Source: Pelagibacterales bacterium SAG-MED10 (GTDB lineage Bacteria > Pseudomonadota > Alphaproteobacteria > Pelagibacterales > Pelagibacteraceae). From it: 40,600 nt of DNA. The notes under the pieces are model-generated. The model worked only from the letters and a program-made list of their open reading frames with translations, was not told where the DNA came from and ran no database searches. The stretch covers positions 1-40,600 of the forward strand of contig JACWDH010000004.1 in the NCBI GenBank assembly GCA_014654235.1, written 5' to 3'. Positions 8,897-18,444 of this stretch are shown here, piece by piece; within the stretch, counting starts at the first letter, position 1, and the number at the start of each line of letters is the position of its first letter. A program made the position numbers and the translations under genes.

Positions 8897-11524
8897 ATGA
8901 GTAACGATAAATATATACATTCTGATGTTGAGGATAGAATTTATTCTTATTGGGAAAAAAATGGACTATTTAAACCTAAAGAAAATTCAAAAAAATTTTC
9001 AATAGTAATACCTCCACCCAATGTGACTGGTAGTCTTCATATGGGGCATGCTTTGAATAATTCTATTCAAGATTTATTAGTTCGTTATCATCGAATGAAT
9101 AATTATGAAACTTTATGGCAACCAGGAACCGATCACGCAGGAATTGCTACTCAAGCCCTTGTTGAAAAAAAACTTAGTGCAGAAAAAATTGATAAAAATG
9201 AAATTGGTCGAGAAAAATTCATTGAAAAAGTTTGGGAATGGAAAGAGCAATACGGTGACATCATAATTAATCAATTAAAGAAACTTGGATGTTCTTGTGA
9301 TTGGTCCAGAAATGCGTTTACGATGGATGAAAATCTATCAAAATCAGTAATAAAGGTATTTGTTGATTTATATAATAAAGGTTTAATTTATAAGGATAAA
9401 AAATTAGTAAATTGGGACACAGTTTTAAAAACGGCCATTTCAGATTTAGAAGTTGATCAAAGAGAGGTAAATTCAAAAATTTATTATATTAAATATCCAA
9501 TTGATGGAACGGATGAATTTATAACAATTGCCACCACAAGACCTGAAACAATGTTGGGTGACACTGCAATAGCTGTAAATCCAAAAGATGATCGTTTTAA
9601 ATCTTATGTTGGCAAAACTGTTACAATCCCAATAGTTGGAAGAAAAATAAAAATTATTGAAGATGATTACGCAGATCCTGAACAAGGAACAGGTGCTTTA
9701 AAAATAACTCCAGCACATGATTTTAATGATTATGATGTAGGTCAAAGGAATAATCTTGAAATTATAAATATTTTTACTGAAGCAGGCAAAATTAACGATA
9801 ATGCTCCTAAAGAATATATTGGTCTTGATAGGTTTGAAGCAAGAAAAAGAATTTTAAAGGAATTAAAAGATAAAGAGTTTTTTGATAAGGAAGAAAATAT
9901 TAAAAATAAAGTTCCTTATGGAGATAGATCTAATTCAATCATTGAACCTTTTTTAACAGAACAATGGTTTGCTGATGCAGGTAAATTATCAGTTAAAGCA
10001 AAAGAAGTTGTAAATTCTAAAAAAACAAATTTCTTTCCTGAGAATTGGTCAAAAACTTATTTTCAATGGATGAACAATATAGAACCCTGGTGTATTTCAA
10101 GACAGTTATGGTGGGGTCATCAAATACCTGCTTGGTACGGACCTGATAATAAAATTTTTGTTGCATACAATGAAGATGAAGCAAAACAATTAGCTAACAA
10201 ACATTATGGTAAAGGTGTCGAGTTAAACAGAGATCCTGATGTTTTAGATACATGGTTTTCTTCTGGTCTTTGGCCATTTGCAACACTTGGATGGCCTGAT
10301 GATAAAAAATTTGTTGAGAAGTTTTATCCAACATCAGTTTTAGTAACTGGTTTTGATATTATTTTCTTTTGGGTTGCAAGAATGATTATGTTTGGAACTG
10401 AATTTTTAAACAAAGAACCTTTTAAAGATATTTATGTTCATGCTTTAGTTAGAGATGAAAAAGGACAAAAAATGTCTAAATCCAAAGGCAATGTTATTGA
10501 TCCTTTAGATTTAATTGAAAAATATAGTGCAGATGCTTTAAGATTTACGCTTCTTTCAATGGCTTCACCTGGGACTGATGTTAAACTTTCTGAAGATAGA
10601 GTTAAAGGCTATAGGAATTTCTTAAATAAATTATGGAATGCTAATAACTTTTTAATAACTAATGAATGTGATTTTAAAAATATTGATCAAATTCCAGAGT
10701 TAAAAGTTAATATTAATAAATGGATTTATTCAGAGTTAGCAGAAACTACTAATAAAATTGTTAAAAACTTAGAAGATTATCGATTTGATGAAGCAGCTAA
10801 AAATGCTTATCAATTTACATGGCATTCTTATTGTGATTGGTATCTAGAGCTTTCTAAAACAATTCTTTTTTCAGATGATGAGGACGCTAAAGAAGAGGTC
10901 AGGAGAGTTTCAACCTATGTATTCAAGCAAATACTAGTTTTATTACATCCATTTATCCCATTTGTTACTGAAGAAATTTGGCTGAAAAATAAATTTGATA
11001 ATAAGGGCAATGATTATTTAATGCAAAAAAATTGGATATCTGTAAAATCAATTAAAGATTCACACACAGATCAGGTAGAAAATATAATTAATATAATATC
11101 TGAGCTAAGATCGTTTAAAAATGAGCTAAATGTAAGACCTGGTTCATTCATAGACATCTCAATTGACAATATAAACAAAGATCAAAAGCAATTTATTAGT
11201 TCAAATGAAATAATTCTTAAAAAATTAGGTCGAATAAACAATATCCTTAGTGATGATTTAGATAAACCGGCTGCGACAATGGTTGTTTCAGGCGATTTAT
11301 TTAAAATCTATTTTGATAAAGACGTTGATTTAAAGTTAATAAAGGAAAATTTAACTAGTAAACAAGAACGATTAGAACAGGAGATGCATAAGATATCTCA
11401 AAGACTAGAAAATAAAAGTTTTGTAGACAGGGCACCAAAAGAGATTGTTGAACAAGAAAAAACTAATTATAATAATTTAAAGAACGATGTTGATAAGATA
11501 TCAATAACAATAAAGGGTATATAA
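8897..11524 (+). CDS. valS: Valyl-tRNA synthetase
   Basis: Class I aminoacyl-tRNA synthetase that charges tRNA-Val, 875 residues, somewhat shorter than the E. coli enzyme (about 950). The HIGH-type motif is HMGH (residues 48-51, within [17 protein letters not shown]) and the KMSKS motif is at residues 525-529. Between them lies the CP1 editing domain ([36 protein letters not shown]). The anticodon-binding domain follows ([25 protein letters not shown]), and the C-terminus is the coiled-coil arm typical of ValRS. The stop overlaps the ilvD start by one base (TAATG), so valine charging and branched-chain amino-acid synthesis genes are translationally coupled here. Confidence 0.98.
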   Translation: MSNDKYIHSDVEDRIYSYWEKNGLFKPKENSKKFSIVIPPPNVTGSLHMGHALNNSIQDLLVRYHRMNNYETLWQPGTDHAGIATQALVEKKLSAEKIDKNEIGREKFIEKVWEWKEQYGDIIINQLKKLGCSCDWSRNAFTMDENLSKSVIKVFVDLYNKGLIYKDKKLVNWDTVLKTAISDLEVDQREVNSKIYYIKYPIDGTDEFITIATTRPETMLGDTAIAVNPKDDRFKSYVGKTVTIPIVGRKIKIIEDDYADPEQGTGALKITPAHDFNDYDVGQRNNLEIINIFTEAGKINDNAPKEYIGLDRFEARKRILKELKDKEFFDKEENIKNKVPYGDRSNSIIEPFLTEQWFADAGKLSVKAKEVVNSKKTNFFPENWSKTYFQWMNNIEPWCISRQLWWGHQIPAWYGPDNKIFVAYNEDEAKQLANKHYGKGVELNRDPDVLDTWFSSGLWPFATLGWPDDKKFVEKFYPTSVLVTGFDIIFFWVARMIMFGTEFLNKEPFKDIYVHALVRDEKGQKMSKSKGNVIDPLDLIEKYSADALRFTLLSMASPGTDVKLSEDRVKGYRNFLNKLWNANNFLITNECDFKNIDQIPELKVNINKWIYSELAETTNKIVKNLEDYRFDEAAKNAYQFTWHSYCDWYLELSKTILFSDDEDAKEEVRRVSTYVFKQILVLLHPFIPFVTEEIWLKNKFDNKGNDYLMQKNWISVKSIKDSHTDQVENIINIISELRSFKNELNVRPGSFIDISIDNINKDQKQFISSNEIILKKLGRINNILSDDLDKPAATMVVSGDLFKIYFDKDVDLKLIKENLTSKQERLEQEMHKISQRLENKSFVDRAPKEIVEQEKTNYNNLKNDVDKISITIKGI

Positions 11525-13242
11525 TGGCAAAATTTAACAAGAAGAAACTTCCAAGCAGACATACTTCATTAGGAGCAGATAGAGCTCCTCATAGATCATT
11601 TTATTATGCAATGGGAGAAACTGAAAAAGATGTAGCAAAACCCTTTGTTGGCGTGGTTTCGACTTGGAATGAGGCAGCTCCTTGTAACATAGCGTTAATG
11701 AGACAGGCTCAATCTGTTAAAAAAGGTGTTAGATCAAATGGAGGTACTCCAAGAGAATTTTGTACCATTACTGTTACTGATGGAATTGCTATGGGTCATG
11801 AAGGAATGAAATCTTCTTTAATCTCAAGAGAAGTTATAGCTGATTCTGCAGAATTAACAGTCAGAGGACATTGTTATGATGCATTAGTTGGTATTGCAGG
11901 ATGTGATAAATCTTTACCAGGTTTAATGATGTCGATGGTTAGATTAAATGTTCCAAGTGTATTTATTTATGGAGGTTCAATCCTTCCAGGAAGATATAAG
12001 GGTAAAGATGTGACTGTAGTAGATGTATTTGAAGCGGTTGGAAAACATTCATCAGGTAAAATGTCAGCAGCAGAACTTAGAAAATTAGAGTTAGTTGCTT
12101 GTCCAAGTGCAGGTGCTTGTGGGGGTCAATTTACTGCAAATACCATGGCGTGTGTATCTGAGGCTATTGGATTAGCATTACCATATTCAGCAGGAACTCC
12201 AGCTCCTTATGAAGAAAGAGATAAGTATGCAAAAGAAAGTGGCAAAATGGTTATGCAACTTTTAAAAAAACAAATTAAGCCAAGAGATATTGTAACTAGA
12301 AAAGCTTTAGAAAATGCTGCAACAATAGTTGCTGCAACAGGTGGATCAACTAATGCTGGATTACATTTACCAGCAATTGCAAATGAAGCAGGAATTAAAT
12401 TTGATTTAATGGATGTTGCTAAAATTTTTAAAAGAACACCTTACCTTGCAGATTTAAAACCAGGTGGAAAATACGTTGCAAAAGATATGTGGTTAGCAGG
12501 TGGTGTCCCAATGTTATTAAAAACTTTATATGAAGGTGGCTACATTCACGGTGATTGCATGACTGTTACAGGAAAAACAATGAAAGAAAATTTAAAAAAT
12601 ATTAAATTTAATCCTAAACAAAAAGTAATGAGATCTTATAAAGATCCATTATCACCTACAGGAGGTGTAGTTGGTTTAAAAGGTAACTTAGCTCCAGATG
12701 GAGCGATAGTAAAAGTTGCAGGATTAGCTAAATTACAATTTACCGGAAAAGCAAGATGCTTTGATAATGAAGAAAGTGCAATGAAGGCAGTGCAAAGCAA
12801 AAAGTATAATGATGGTGATGTAATTATAATTAGATACGAAGGACCAGTAGGGGGTCCTGGTATGAGAGAAATGTTATCTACAACAGGTGCAATTTATGGA
12901 CAAGGTAAAGGGGAGAAAGTAGCTCTTATAACTGATGGAAGGTTCTCTGGAGCTACCAGAGGCTTCTGTGTGGGTCATGTGGGCCCTGAGGCTGCCCTAG
13001 GAGGTCCTATAGGCCTTTTACGTAATGGTGATATCATTGATATCGATGCTAAAAAAGGAACTATCAATGTCAGACTTTCTAAAAAAGAATTAGCTTCAAG
13101 AAAAAGAAAATGGAGAGCACGAAAATCTGATTTTGGATCTGGTACTTTATGGAAATATGCACAAACCGTTGGTCCAGCGTTTTTAGGCGCACCAACACAC
13201 CCAGGTAAGAAAAAAGAAGTTAAGGATTATTCAGAAATTTAA
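11524..13242 (+). CDS. ilvD: Dihydroxy-acid dehydratase
   Basis: Iron-sulphur enzyme that dehydrates 2,3-dihydroxy-isovalerate and 2,3-dihydroxy-3-methylvalerate to the 2-keto acids that precede valine and isoleucine. At 572 residues it is the normal length for the alphaproteobacterial form. The three cluster-binding cysteines of the family are visible: C54 (EAAPCN), C127 (AGCDKSLPG) and C199 ([14 protein letters not shown]). The glycine-rich C-terminal signature [20 protein letters not shown] is also present. It overlaps valS by one base upstream and manC by one base downstream, forming a tight three-gene chain with mixed functions, as is common in streamlined genomes. Confidence 0.98.
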   Translation: MAKFNKKKLPSRHTSLGADRAPHRSFYYAMGETEKDVAKPFVGVVSTWNEAAPCNIALMRQAQSVKKGVRSNGGTPREFCTITVTDGIAMGHEGMKSSLISREVIADSAELTVRGHCYDALVGIAGCDKSLPGLMMSMVRLNVPSVFIYGGSILPGRYKGKDVTVVDVFEAVGKHSSGKMSAAELRKLELVACPSAGACGGQFTANTMACVSEAIGLALPYSAGTPAPYEERDKYAKESGKMVMQLLKKQIKPRDIVTRKALENAATIVAATGGSTNAGLHLPAIANEAGIKFDLMDVAKIFKRTPYLADLKPGGKYVAKDMWLAGGVPMLLKTLYEGGYIHGDCMTVTGKTMKENLKNIKFNPKQKVMRSYKDPLSPTGGVVGLKGNLAPDGAIVKVAGLAKLQFTGKARCFDNEESAMKAVQSKKYNDGDVIIIRYEGPVGGPGMREMLSTTGAIYGQGKGEKVALITDGRFSGATRGFCVGHVGPEAALGGPIGLLRNGDIIDIDAKKGTINVRLSKKELASRKRKWRARKSDFGSGTLWKYAQTVGPAFLGAPTHPGKKKEVKDYSEI

Positions 13243-14447
13243 TGAAAATTCGTCCAGTCATTTTATGTGGAGGTGCTGGAACTCGACTTTGGCCAAATTC
13301 TAAAAATCATCAAGCAAAACAGTTTATTGATTTTGGTAATTGGACTTTACTTGGAAAAACTTTAGAGAGAATAAAAGCAACTATTTTTGATGCACCAATT
13401 ATCAGCACTAATAAGAAATATTTAAAAGAGGTAAAAAAACATCTTAAAAAAAATAAGATTAAAAAATATAAAATTGTTTTAGAACCTGCAAAAAGAAATA
13501 CAGCTCCTGCTATTTTAAGCACTGCTTTAATTAAAGATATTCCTGACAATCAACCGTTAATGTTTTTTACAGCAGACCATTTGATTGAAAAGATGAGTGT
13601 TTTTAATAAAGCCATTAATAAAAATAAGACAAAATTAACTGACCAAAATATTTTCATATTTGGAATTAAACCAACCTCACCATCAAGTGAATATGGATAT
13701 TTTGTAACCAAAAAAATTAAAGGAAATATTAATAAAGTAACAAAATTCATAGAAAAACCTAAAGAAAGTAGAGCAAAACAAGTAATTAAACAAAAAGGTT
13801 ATTGGAATTCAGGAATGTTTTATCTTCGAAAAGATTCAATAATTAATAACTTTAAAAAATATAATCCAAGTATTTACAGAAATTGTTTAAATTCAGTTAA
13901 TAAAGCAAAATATAAAGCTAATACTTACTATTTAAATAAAGCTTCATTTATAAAAGCCACTGCTAAATCTTTTGATTATGCAATTTTAGAAAAAACAAAA
14001 CAAATCAATGCAATTAAATTAGATATCCCTTGGTCAGATCTTGGTAGTTGGAAAGAAATATTAAAGATGTTTGACAAAAATAAATATAAATTAGCTAAGA
14101 AAAAAAATATTTTTCATCGTCCCTGGGGAAAATATATAAATTTATTCAATGGCAAAGAGTTCTTGATTAAAGAATTATTTGTTAAACCAAAAGGAATATT
14201 AAGTTTACAGAAACATCATCATAGAGCTGAACATTGGTTAGTTACACAAGGAAATCCCAAAATCACTTTAAATAAAGATAGTTTTATTAAAAAACCAAAT
14301 GAGCATATATTTATACCATTACAATCAATACATAGAATTCAAAACCCTGGAAATAAACCTGTAAAAATAATGGAAGCTCAAGTTGGCTCAATTTTGAAGG
14401 AAAGTGATATTGTTAGATATCAAGATGTTTATGGAAGAGTTCGTTAA
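13242..14447 (+). CDS. manC: Mannose-1-phosphate guanylyltransferase / mannose-6-phosphate isomerase, shortened
   Basis: The N-terminal domain is a GDP-mannose pyrophosphorylase: ILCGGAGTRLWPNSKNHQ with AKQF in place of the usual PKQF, then WNSGMFYLR and PWSDLGSW. The C-terminal cupin is the isomerase domain: HRPWGKYINLF, SLQKHHHRAEHW, FIPLQSIHRIQNPG, IVRYQDVYGR. The product is GDP-mannose for surface polysaccharide. At 401 residues it is about 75 shorter than E. coli ManC. The gap falls cleanly between WSDLGSW and RPWGKY, where the linker domain should be, and the frame is intact across it. It overlaps ilvD by one base. Confidence 0.9.
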   Translation: MKIRPVILCGGAGTRLWPNSKNHQAKQFIDFGNWTLLGKTLERIKATIFDAPIISTNKKYLKEVKKHLKKNKIKKYKIVLEPAKRNTAPAILSTALIKDIPDNQPLMFFTADHLIEKMSVFNKAINKNKTKLTDQNIFIFGIKPTSPSSEYGYFVTKKIKGNINKVTKFIEKPKESRAKQVIKQKGYWNSGMFYLRKDSIINNFKKYNPSIYRNCLNSVNKAKYKANTYYLNKASFIKATAKSFDYAILEKTKQINAIKLDIPWSDLGSWKEILKMFDKNKYKLAKKKNIFHRPWGKYINLFNGKEFLIKELFVKPKGILSLQKHHHRAEHWLVTQGNPKITLNKDSFIKKPNEHIFIPLQSIHRIQNPGNKPVKIMEAQVGSILKESDIVRYQDVYGRVR

Positions 14448-14570
14448 ATTAACTGAATTGTAATATTAGATAAATATTTTTGTAATTAAATTTACTTAAT
14501 AATTGTTTACAAAATTTATCGTTAAAAACATTTTCTTCCTCTATTTAATTTAAATTTTGTTAATCAACTA

Positions 14571-14604
14571 CTTTCTCTCTTCTTCTAATTGAGAAGAGAG
14601 AAAG
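14571..14604. terminator. Perfect 13-base-pair hairpin between convergent manC and the lysine-rich gene
   Basis: CTTTCTCTCTTCT pairs perfectly with AGAAGAGAGAAAG around the 8-base loop TCTAATTG. It lies in the 170-base gap between two convergent genes, 14 bases beyond the stop of the minus-strand gene. Neither side has a U tract, so it is not a classical terminator. It may protect 3' ends of both transcripts or act as a weak bidirectional terminator. Nothing else is visible in that gap. Confidence 0.5.
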
Positions 14605-14617
14605 ACGAATTTAGATA

Positions 14618-14827
14618 TTAATTATTTACAGATGCTGGGGTTTCACTAGCTTGTTTCCTAGCTATTTTTTTTGCTTTTTTTTCAGCAACTTTTTTTTCTA
14701 AACTTGCAATTTTTATATTAATTTTAGATAATTTTTTTTCTTTTAAATTTATCTTATTTTTGAACTTATTAATTGATTTAATAATTTTTTGTTTCTTTTT
14801 TGCAAAGTTTTTAAGTTTTTTTTTCAT
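14618..14827 (-). CDS. Small lysine-rich coiled-coil protein of unknown function
   Basis: A 69-residue protein starting at the ATG at 14827, chosen because a perfect GGAGG ribosome site lies five bases upstream; an in-frame TTG four codons earlier would swallow that site. The sequence is extremely rich in Lys (MKKKLKNFAKKKQKIIKS) with heptad-like Leu/Ile spacing (LKEKKLSKINIKIASLEKKVAEKKAKK), suggesting a charged coiled coil. The last eight residues are non-basic (ETPASVNN). The strong ribosome site, unusual for this window, argues for real and abundant expression. I do not recognise a family; nucleic-acid binding or nucleoid association is only a guess from charge. Confidence 0.65.
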   Translation of the reverse strand: MKKKLKNFAKKKQKIIKSINKFKNKINLKEKKLSKINIKIASLEKKVAEKKAKKIARKQASETPASVNN

Positions 14828-14896
14828 CTCAACCTCCAATTGTATGAGTTTAATAATATATTATTGCAAAATATCAAAATCAAGTAAATGAAATAT

Positions 14897-15787
14897 TTAA
14901 GCTGCTTTTAGGATATTAAATTCTTGTTTTGAAGACGAAATAATTATTTTTTTGTGCTCACCGAAATTATCACCATCAATTTGTACAGGTATATTATTTC
15001 CCAAACCATCAAATTTAATTTTATCTACATTGACAGTAATTACAGATTTAGATTTATCCAAATTTCCATATAGAGCTATTAAATAAATATAATAAAGCAA
15101 TTTATATCTTTTTAGATCCTTAAAAATATAGGTAGTAAATTTTTTATCAAATATATGTGTGTCTGTAATTTTATGGTGTCCAGCATAGTATTTACTATTT
15201 GAGCATAGCACCCAATCAGCAAATATTTCTTCTTTATCTATTGATACTTTAATTTTTTTATTATTCATCGATAAAAATTTTTGGAAACCTTTGATACCAA
15301 AAATAACTTTACCTAGAATTTTCTTTAAATAAGAGTCAATAGAATTAACAATTTGAGCGTCCCATCCAATACCTGCCATTAAAATAAAATGCTTGTCATT
15401 AATTTTAACCAAACATGTCTTATCATAATTATCTGAAGTAAGCGTATTAGCTATATGTTTTACATTTTTAGTCATACCTAATTCTGCTTGCAAAATATTA
15501 GCCGTACCAGCTGGAATATATCCAATTGCAAAATTTTCAGGGAGTTTGAAATTATTTTTTATTAATTCATTAACTGCAAAAGAAACAGAACCATCTCCGC
15601 CAGCAACTAATAATCTATCGTAGTTATTTATTTCAAAGTTTTTTATTACTTCAGAGGCTTCAGACTCACTTGATGTTTCAAATAAATCAACTTTGTGGTG
15701 ATTCGATATTTCTTCAAGTATTTTTTTGATAAATTTTGACTTTCTTCCACCTGCTGATTTCTTATTATATATAAGACAAAATTTCAT
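14897..15787 (-). CDS. Lipid kinase of the diacylglycerol kinase (YegS/DagK-like) family
   Basis: A 296-residue soluble lipid kinase. The start is taken at the ATG at 15787 (MKFCLIYNKKSAGGRK), because the upstream in-frame stretch covers the intergenic region and looks unlike the family. Motifs are the NKKSAGG nucleotide-binding entry, the catalytic GGDGS (residues 63-67, GGDGT in most members) and IPAGTANILQAELG. The family phosphorylates diacylglycerol or related lipids. It is divergent from plcP, whose reaction releases diacylglycerol, so a role in returning that product to phosphatidic acid is a fair inference but not proven; sphingoid or other lipid substrates remain possible. Confidence 0.85.
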   Translation of the reverse strand: MKFCLIYNKKSAGGRKSKFIKKILEEISNHHKVDLFETSSESEASEVIKNFEINNYDRLLVAGGDGSVSFAVNELIKNNFKLPENFAIGYIPAGTANILQAELGMTKNVKHIANTLTSDNYDKTCLVKINDKHFILMAGIGWDAQIVNSIDSYLKKILGKVIFGIKGFQKFLSMNNKKIKVSIDKEEIFADWVLCSNSKYYAGHHKITDTHIFDKKFTTYIFKDLKRYKLLYYIYLIALYGNLDKSKSVITVNVDKIKFDGLGNNIPVQIDGDNFGEHKKIIISSSKQEFNILKAA

Positions 15788-15788
15788 A

Positions 15789-15805
15789 TTTAATAAAACT
15801 GTAAC
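15789..15805 (+). promoter_or_regulatory. Candidate Pho box upstream of plcP-agt (two repeats)
   Basis: TTTAAT at 15789 and TGTAAC at 15800 are spaced by exactly 11 bases and match the repeat seen before pstS and phnX. They lie in the 83-base gap between divergent dagK-like and plcP genes and point toward plcP. Only one repeat is a strong match, so this is a weaker call. A 7-base-pair hairpin (GATTCTA/TAGAATC, 15830-15850) lies between it and plcP. Confidence 0.45.
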
Positions 15806-15870
15806 ATAAAAATGTAGTATTGAGTTAAAGATTCTACTTATAATAGAATCACTAATTATAACAAGAAAAT

Positions 15871-16707
15871 ATGAAAACAAAAAAATCTTTAATTACATAC
15901 AAAAGCTTATTTATTTCTGATGTGCATCTAGGAACTAAAGGATGTCAGGCAGATAAATTATTAGAATTTTTTAAATATTCAAGGTCAGAGAATTTATACC
16001 TAGTAGGAGATATAATTGATGTATGGGCTATGCAGAAAACGTTTTATTGGCCTCAACAGCACAATGACATAATCCAAAAAATTTTAAGAAAAGCAAGGCA
16101 TGGTACAAAAGTATTTTATATAATTGGAAACCATGACGAGGTTTTTAGAAAATTTATACCAATGCATTTTGGAGAAATCAATATAGTTAACAGAGTTATT
16201 CATGAGACACCGCTTGGAAAAAAATATCTTGTAGTCCACGGTGATGCTTGGGACGGTGTAATGAAATATGCTAAATGGTTATCTAAATTAGGATCAATCG
16301 CATATGAACTATTACTTAAATTAAATATTGTTATAAATTTTTTTAGAAAACTAAGAGGAAAAAGTTATTGGTCTCTAGCAAAATTTTTAAAATATAAAGT
16401 TAAAAATGCAGTTAAATATATAGGTGAATATGAAAAAACAGTATCGGATTATGCAAAAAGAAAAAAATTTGACGGCATAATTTGTGGTCATATTCATCAT
16501 GCAGAAGACCAAAATTTTAATGGTGTAAATTATTTGAATTGTGGTGATTGGGTAGAGTCTTGTACTGCACTTGCTGAAAAATACGATGGAACTTTTGAAA
16601 TTATCTATTGGGATAAGGTAAGAAACAATTTTGTTGAAGAGGATGAAGAAAAAGAAAAAGAAATTAGTAAATCAGATAAAATAGAAGAATTAAAGAAAGC
16701 TTCTTAA
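15871..16707 (+). CDS. plcP: PlcP-type phospholipase C (metallophosphoesterase) for lipid remodelling
   Basis: A 278-residue calcineurin-like metallophosphoesterase with all metal motifs: D17-x-H19 (SDVHLG), GDIIDVW, GNHDE, the VVHGDAWDG segment and GHIHHAE. The broad family includes UDP-diacylglucosamine hydrolase LpxH. The association with a GT4 glycosyltransferase fits PlcP, which in Sinorhizobium and SAR11 removes the phosphate headgroup from phospholipids under phosphate starvation, leaving diacylglycerol. The C-terminus is a charged, probably disordered tail (EEDEEKEKEISKSDK). agt begins two bases after the stop, a candidate Pho box lies upstream, and ornithine-lipid genes are adjacent. 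LpxH is the alternative, less likely from context. Confidence 0.85.
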   Translation: MKTKKSLITYKSLFISDVHLGTKGCQADKLLEFFKYSRSENLYLVGDIIDVWAMQKTFYWPQQHNDIIQKILRKARHGTKVFYIIGNHDEVFRKFIPMHFGEINIVNRVIHETPLGKKYLVVHGDAWDGVMKYAKWLSKLGSIAYELLLKLNIVINFFRKLRGKSYWSLAKFLKYKVKNAVKYIGEYEKTVSDYAKRKKFDGIICGHIHHAEDQNFNGVNYLNCGDWVESCTALAEKYDGTFEIIYWDKVRNNFVEEDEEKEKEISKSDKIEELKKAS

Positions 16708-16709
16708 GT

Positions 16710-17714
16710 GTGAAAATTCTAATCGTAACAGATGCATACTATCCACAAGTGAATGGTGTGGTTAGAACTTTGCATGAAACCGGAGAAATATTAAAATCTC
16801 AAGGTCATAACATAGAGTTTATCACACCCCAACAATTTCTTACTGTTCCAATGCCAAAATATAATGAGATTAGATTATCATTAAATGTTTGGCCAAGAGT
16901 AAGTAATTTAATCAATGCAATAAAACCTGATGCAATACATATCGCAACCGAAGGTCCTTTAGGTTTTATGGCAAGAAGGCACTGTATTAAAAATGGTTTA
17001 AAATTTACTACTAGCTTTCACACTAGATTTGATAAGTATATGAAACTTTACATGCCAATCATTCCTGCAAAATGGTCAGAGAAGTTTTTATGTAATTTTC
17101 ATAATAAAGCTGAAAGAATTTTAGTCACAACAGAGTCGATGAGAGAAGAACTAATAGCTTTAGGGGTTGATAATAATAAAATGGTAACTTGGACAAGGGG
17201 TGGTAATCATGGAGCTTTTAAAAATCCAGTTAAAAGAGATTTACCATACAAAAGACCTATATGGATTTACGTTGGAAGAGTGGCTGTTGAAAAAAATATT
17301 AAGGCCTTTTTAGATTTAGAATTAGAAGGCACAAAAGTTATAATTGGTAAAGGACCAGATTTAAATAATTTAAAAAAAAAGTTTACAAAAGATATTTTTT
17401 TAGGTGAAAAAACAAATGGAGAATTAGCATCTCATTTTGCTTCTTCTGACGTTTTTGTTTTTCCAAGCAAAACAGATACTTTTGGTATTGTTGTACTAGA
17501 GTCATTAAATTGTGGGACACCAGTTGCCGCTTATCCTGTTCCAGGCCCGAAAGATATATTAGGAGGGACTAACATAGATACTTTAGATAATGATCTTAAA
17601 GCTTCTGCTCTAAAGGCTTTAAAAGTTAATAGAGAAGATTGTTTAGAATTTGCTAAAAAATATAGCTGGGAAGAAACAGCTAAAATATTCTTCGAGAATA
17701 TCTCCCCTAATTAA
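16710..17714 (+). CDS. agt: GT4 glycosyltransferase, Agt-like diacylglycerol glycosyltransferase
   Basis: A GT-B fold, family 4 glycosyltransferase of 334 residues starting at a GTG two bases after plcP. The N-terminal acceptor domain shows VTDAYYPQVNGVVRTLHE and FTTSFHTRFDKYM. The donor domain shows YVGRVAVEKNIKAFLDLE and the E-x7-E-like KTDTFGIVVLESLNCGTPV. In phosphate-starved SAR11 and rhizobia the PlcP partner Agt adds a sugar (glucose or glucuronic acid) to diacylglycerol to make phosphorus-free glycolipids; gene pairing and similarity support the same role here. The sugar donor cannot be read from the sequence. The stop codon overlaps the convergent acyltransferase by eight bases. Confidence 0.83.
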   Translation: MKILIVTDAYYPQVNGVVRTLHETGEILKSQGHNIEFITPQQFLTVPMPKYNEIRLSLNVWPRVSNLINAIKPDAIHIATEGPLGFMARRHCIKNGLKFTTSFHTRFDKYMKLYMPIIPAKWSEKFLCNFHNKAERILVTTESMREELIALGVDNNKMVTWTRGGNHGAFKNPVKRDLPYKRPIWIYVGRVAVEKNIKAFLDLELEGTKVIIGKGPDLNNLKKKFTKDIFLGEKTNGELASHFASSDVFVFPSKTDTFGIVVLESLNCGTPVAAYPVPGPKDILGGTNIDTLDNDLKASALKALKVNREDCLEFAKKYSWEETAKIFFENISPN

Positions 17715-18444
17715 TATTTACAACTATAGATCTAAGTTTGTCTACTATTTGTCTATTATTTAATCTTTCGTTTTGTAGTGATGAAATTTTTTTCCCAATA
17801 CTAAGCTTAAATGTTTGATTTTTTTTATTTAATAATTCTCGTATAAATAAAATTCTTCTTAAATTATTATTTACAAAACCTATTGTGTGAAAAAGTAAGC
17901 TATTTTTTCCAAAAAAACGTACAGGAATAATTGTAGCATTTGTCTTATTAATTATAGATCCAATTAATGGTTTCCATCTTCTTTCATTAGCCTCATTAAA
18001 AATTAGAGAAGAAGTTGCAACTTCTCCTGAAGGAAAGGTTATTAAAATTCCATTTGAATTTACGTGCTCAATTGCTTTTTTTTTAGAAATGATATTTTTT
18101 TTAATATCTTCTGTTAATGTTGAAAATTTAATTGGTAACAAGTATTCTCTTATTTGGTCAATTTGTGAAACTTCATCGTTAATTAAAATTTTATAATCCT
18201 TTCGGACATCACATATTATTGAACAAATTATTAGTCCATCTAATAATCCAAATGGATGATTTGCAACTATTATACTTGATCCTGCTTTAGGTATATTGTC
18301 AATATTTTCTGCAATGTAATTTATTTTTAAAATATCTAAAGTTTTTTTCCAAAAATTATTTGATTGTTTTAATTCCTTGTAATTAACTTTATACAAAGAT
18401 TTGATTTCATCAATTTTTGAAATTTTCTCTAGGATTTGCTGCAT
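17707..18444 (-). CDS. olsA: PlsC-like acyltransferase, probable OlsA for ornithine lipid
   Basis: A 245-residue acyltransferase. The active-site block is NHPFGLLDG (H63 and D69, one residue longer than the canonical H-x4-D spacing but typical of the NHPFG subgroup) and a second block TFPSGEVATSS corresponds to the FPEG/EGT motif. Its start abuts the olsB stop (they share base 18444), so the pair is translationally coupled. In ornithine-lipid synthesis OlsB first N-acylates ornithine and OlsA then O-acylates the lyso-lipid. A general lysophosphatidate acyltransferase is the alternative, but coupling to OlsB and a Pho box upstream of the pair favour the ornithine-lipid role. Confidence 0.75.
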   Translation of the reverse strand: MQQILEKISKIDEIKSLYKVNYKELKQSNNFWKKTLDILKINYIAENIDNIPKAGSSIIVANHPFGLLDGLIICSIICDVRKDYKILINDEVSQIDQIREYLLPIKFSTLTEDIKKNIISKKKAIEHVNSNGILITFPSGEVATSSLIFNEANERRWKPLIGSIINKTNATIIPVRFFGKNSLLFHTIGFVNNNLRRILFIRELLNKKNQTFKLSIGKKISSLQNERLNNRQIVDKLRSIVVNIN

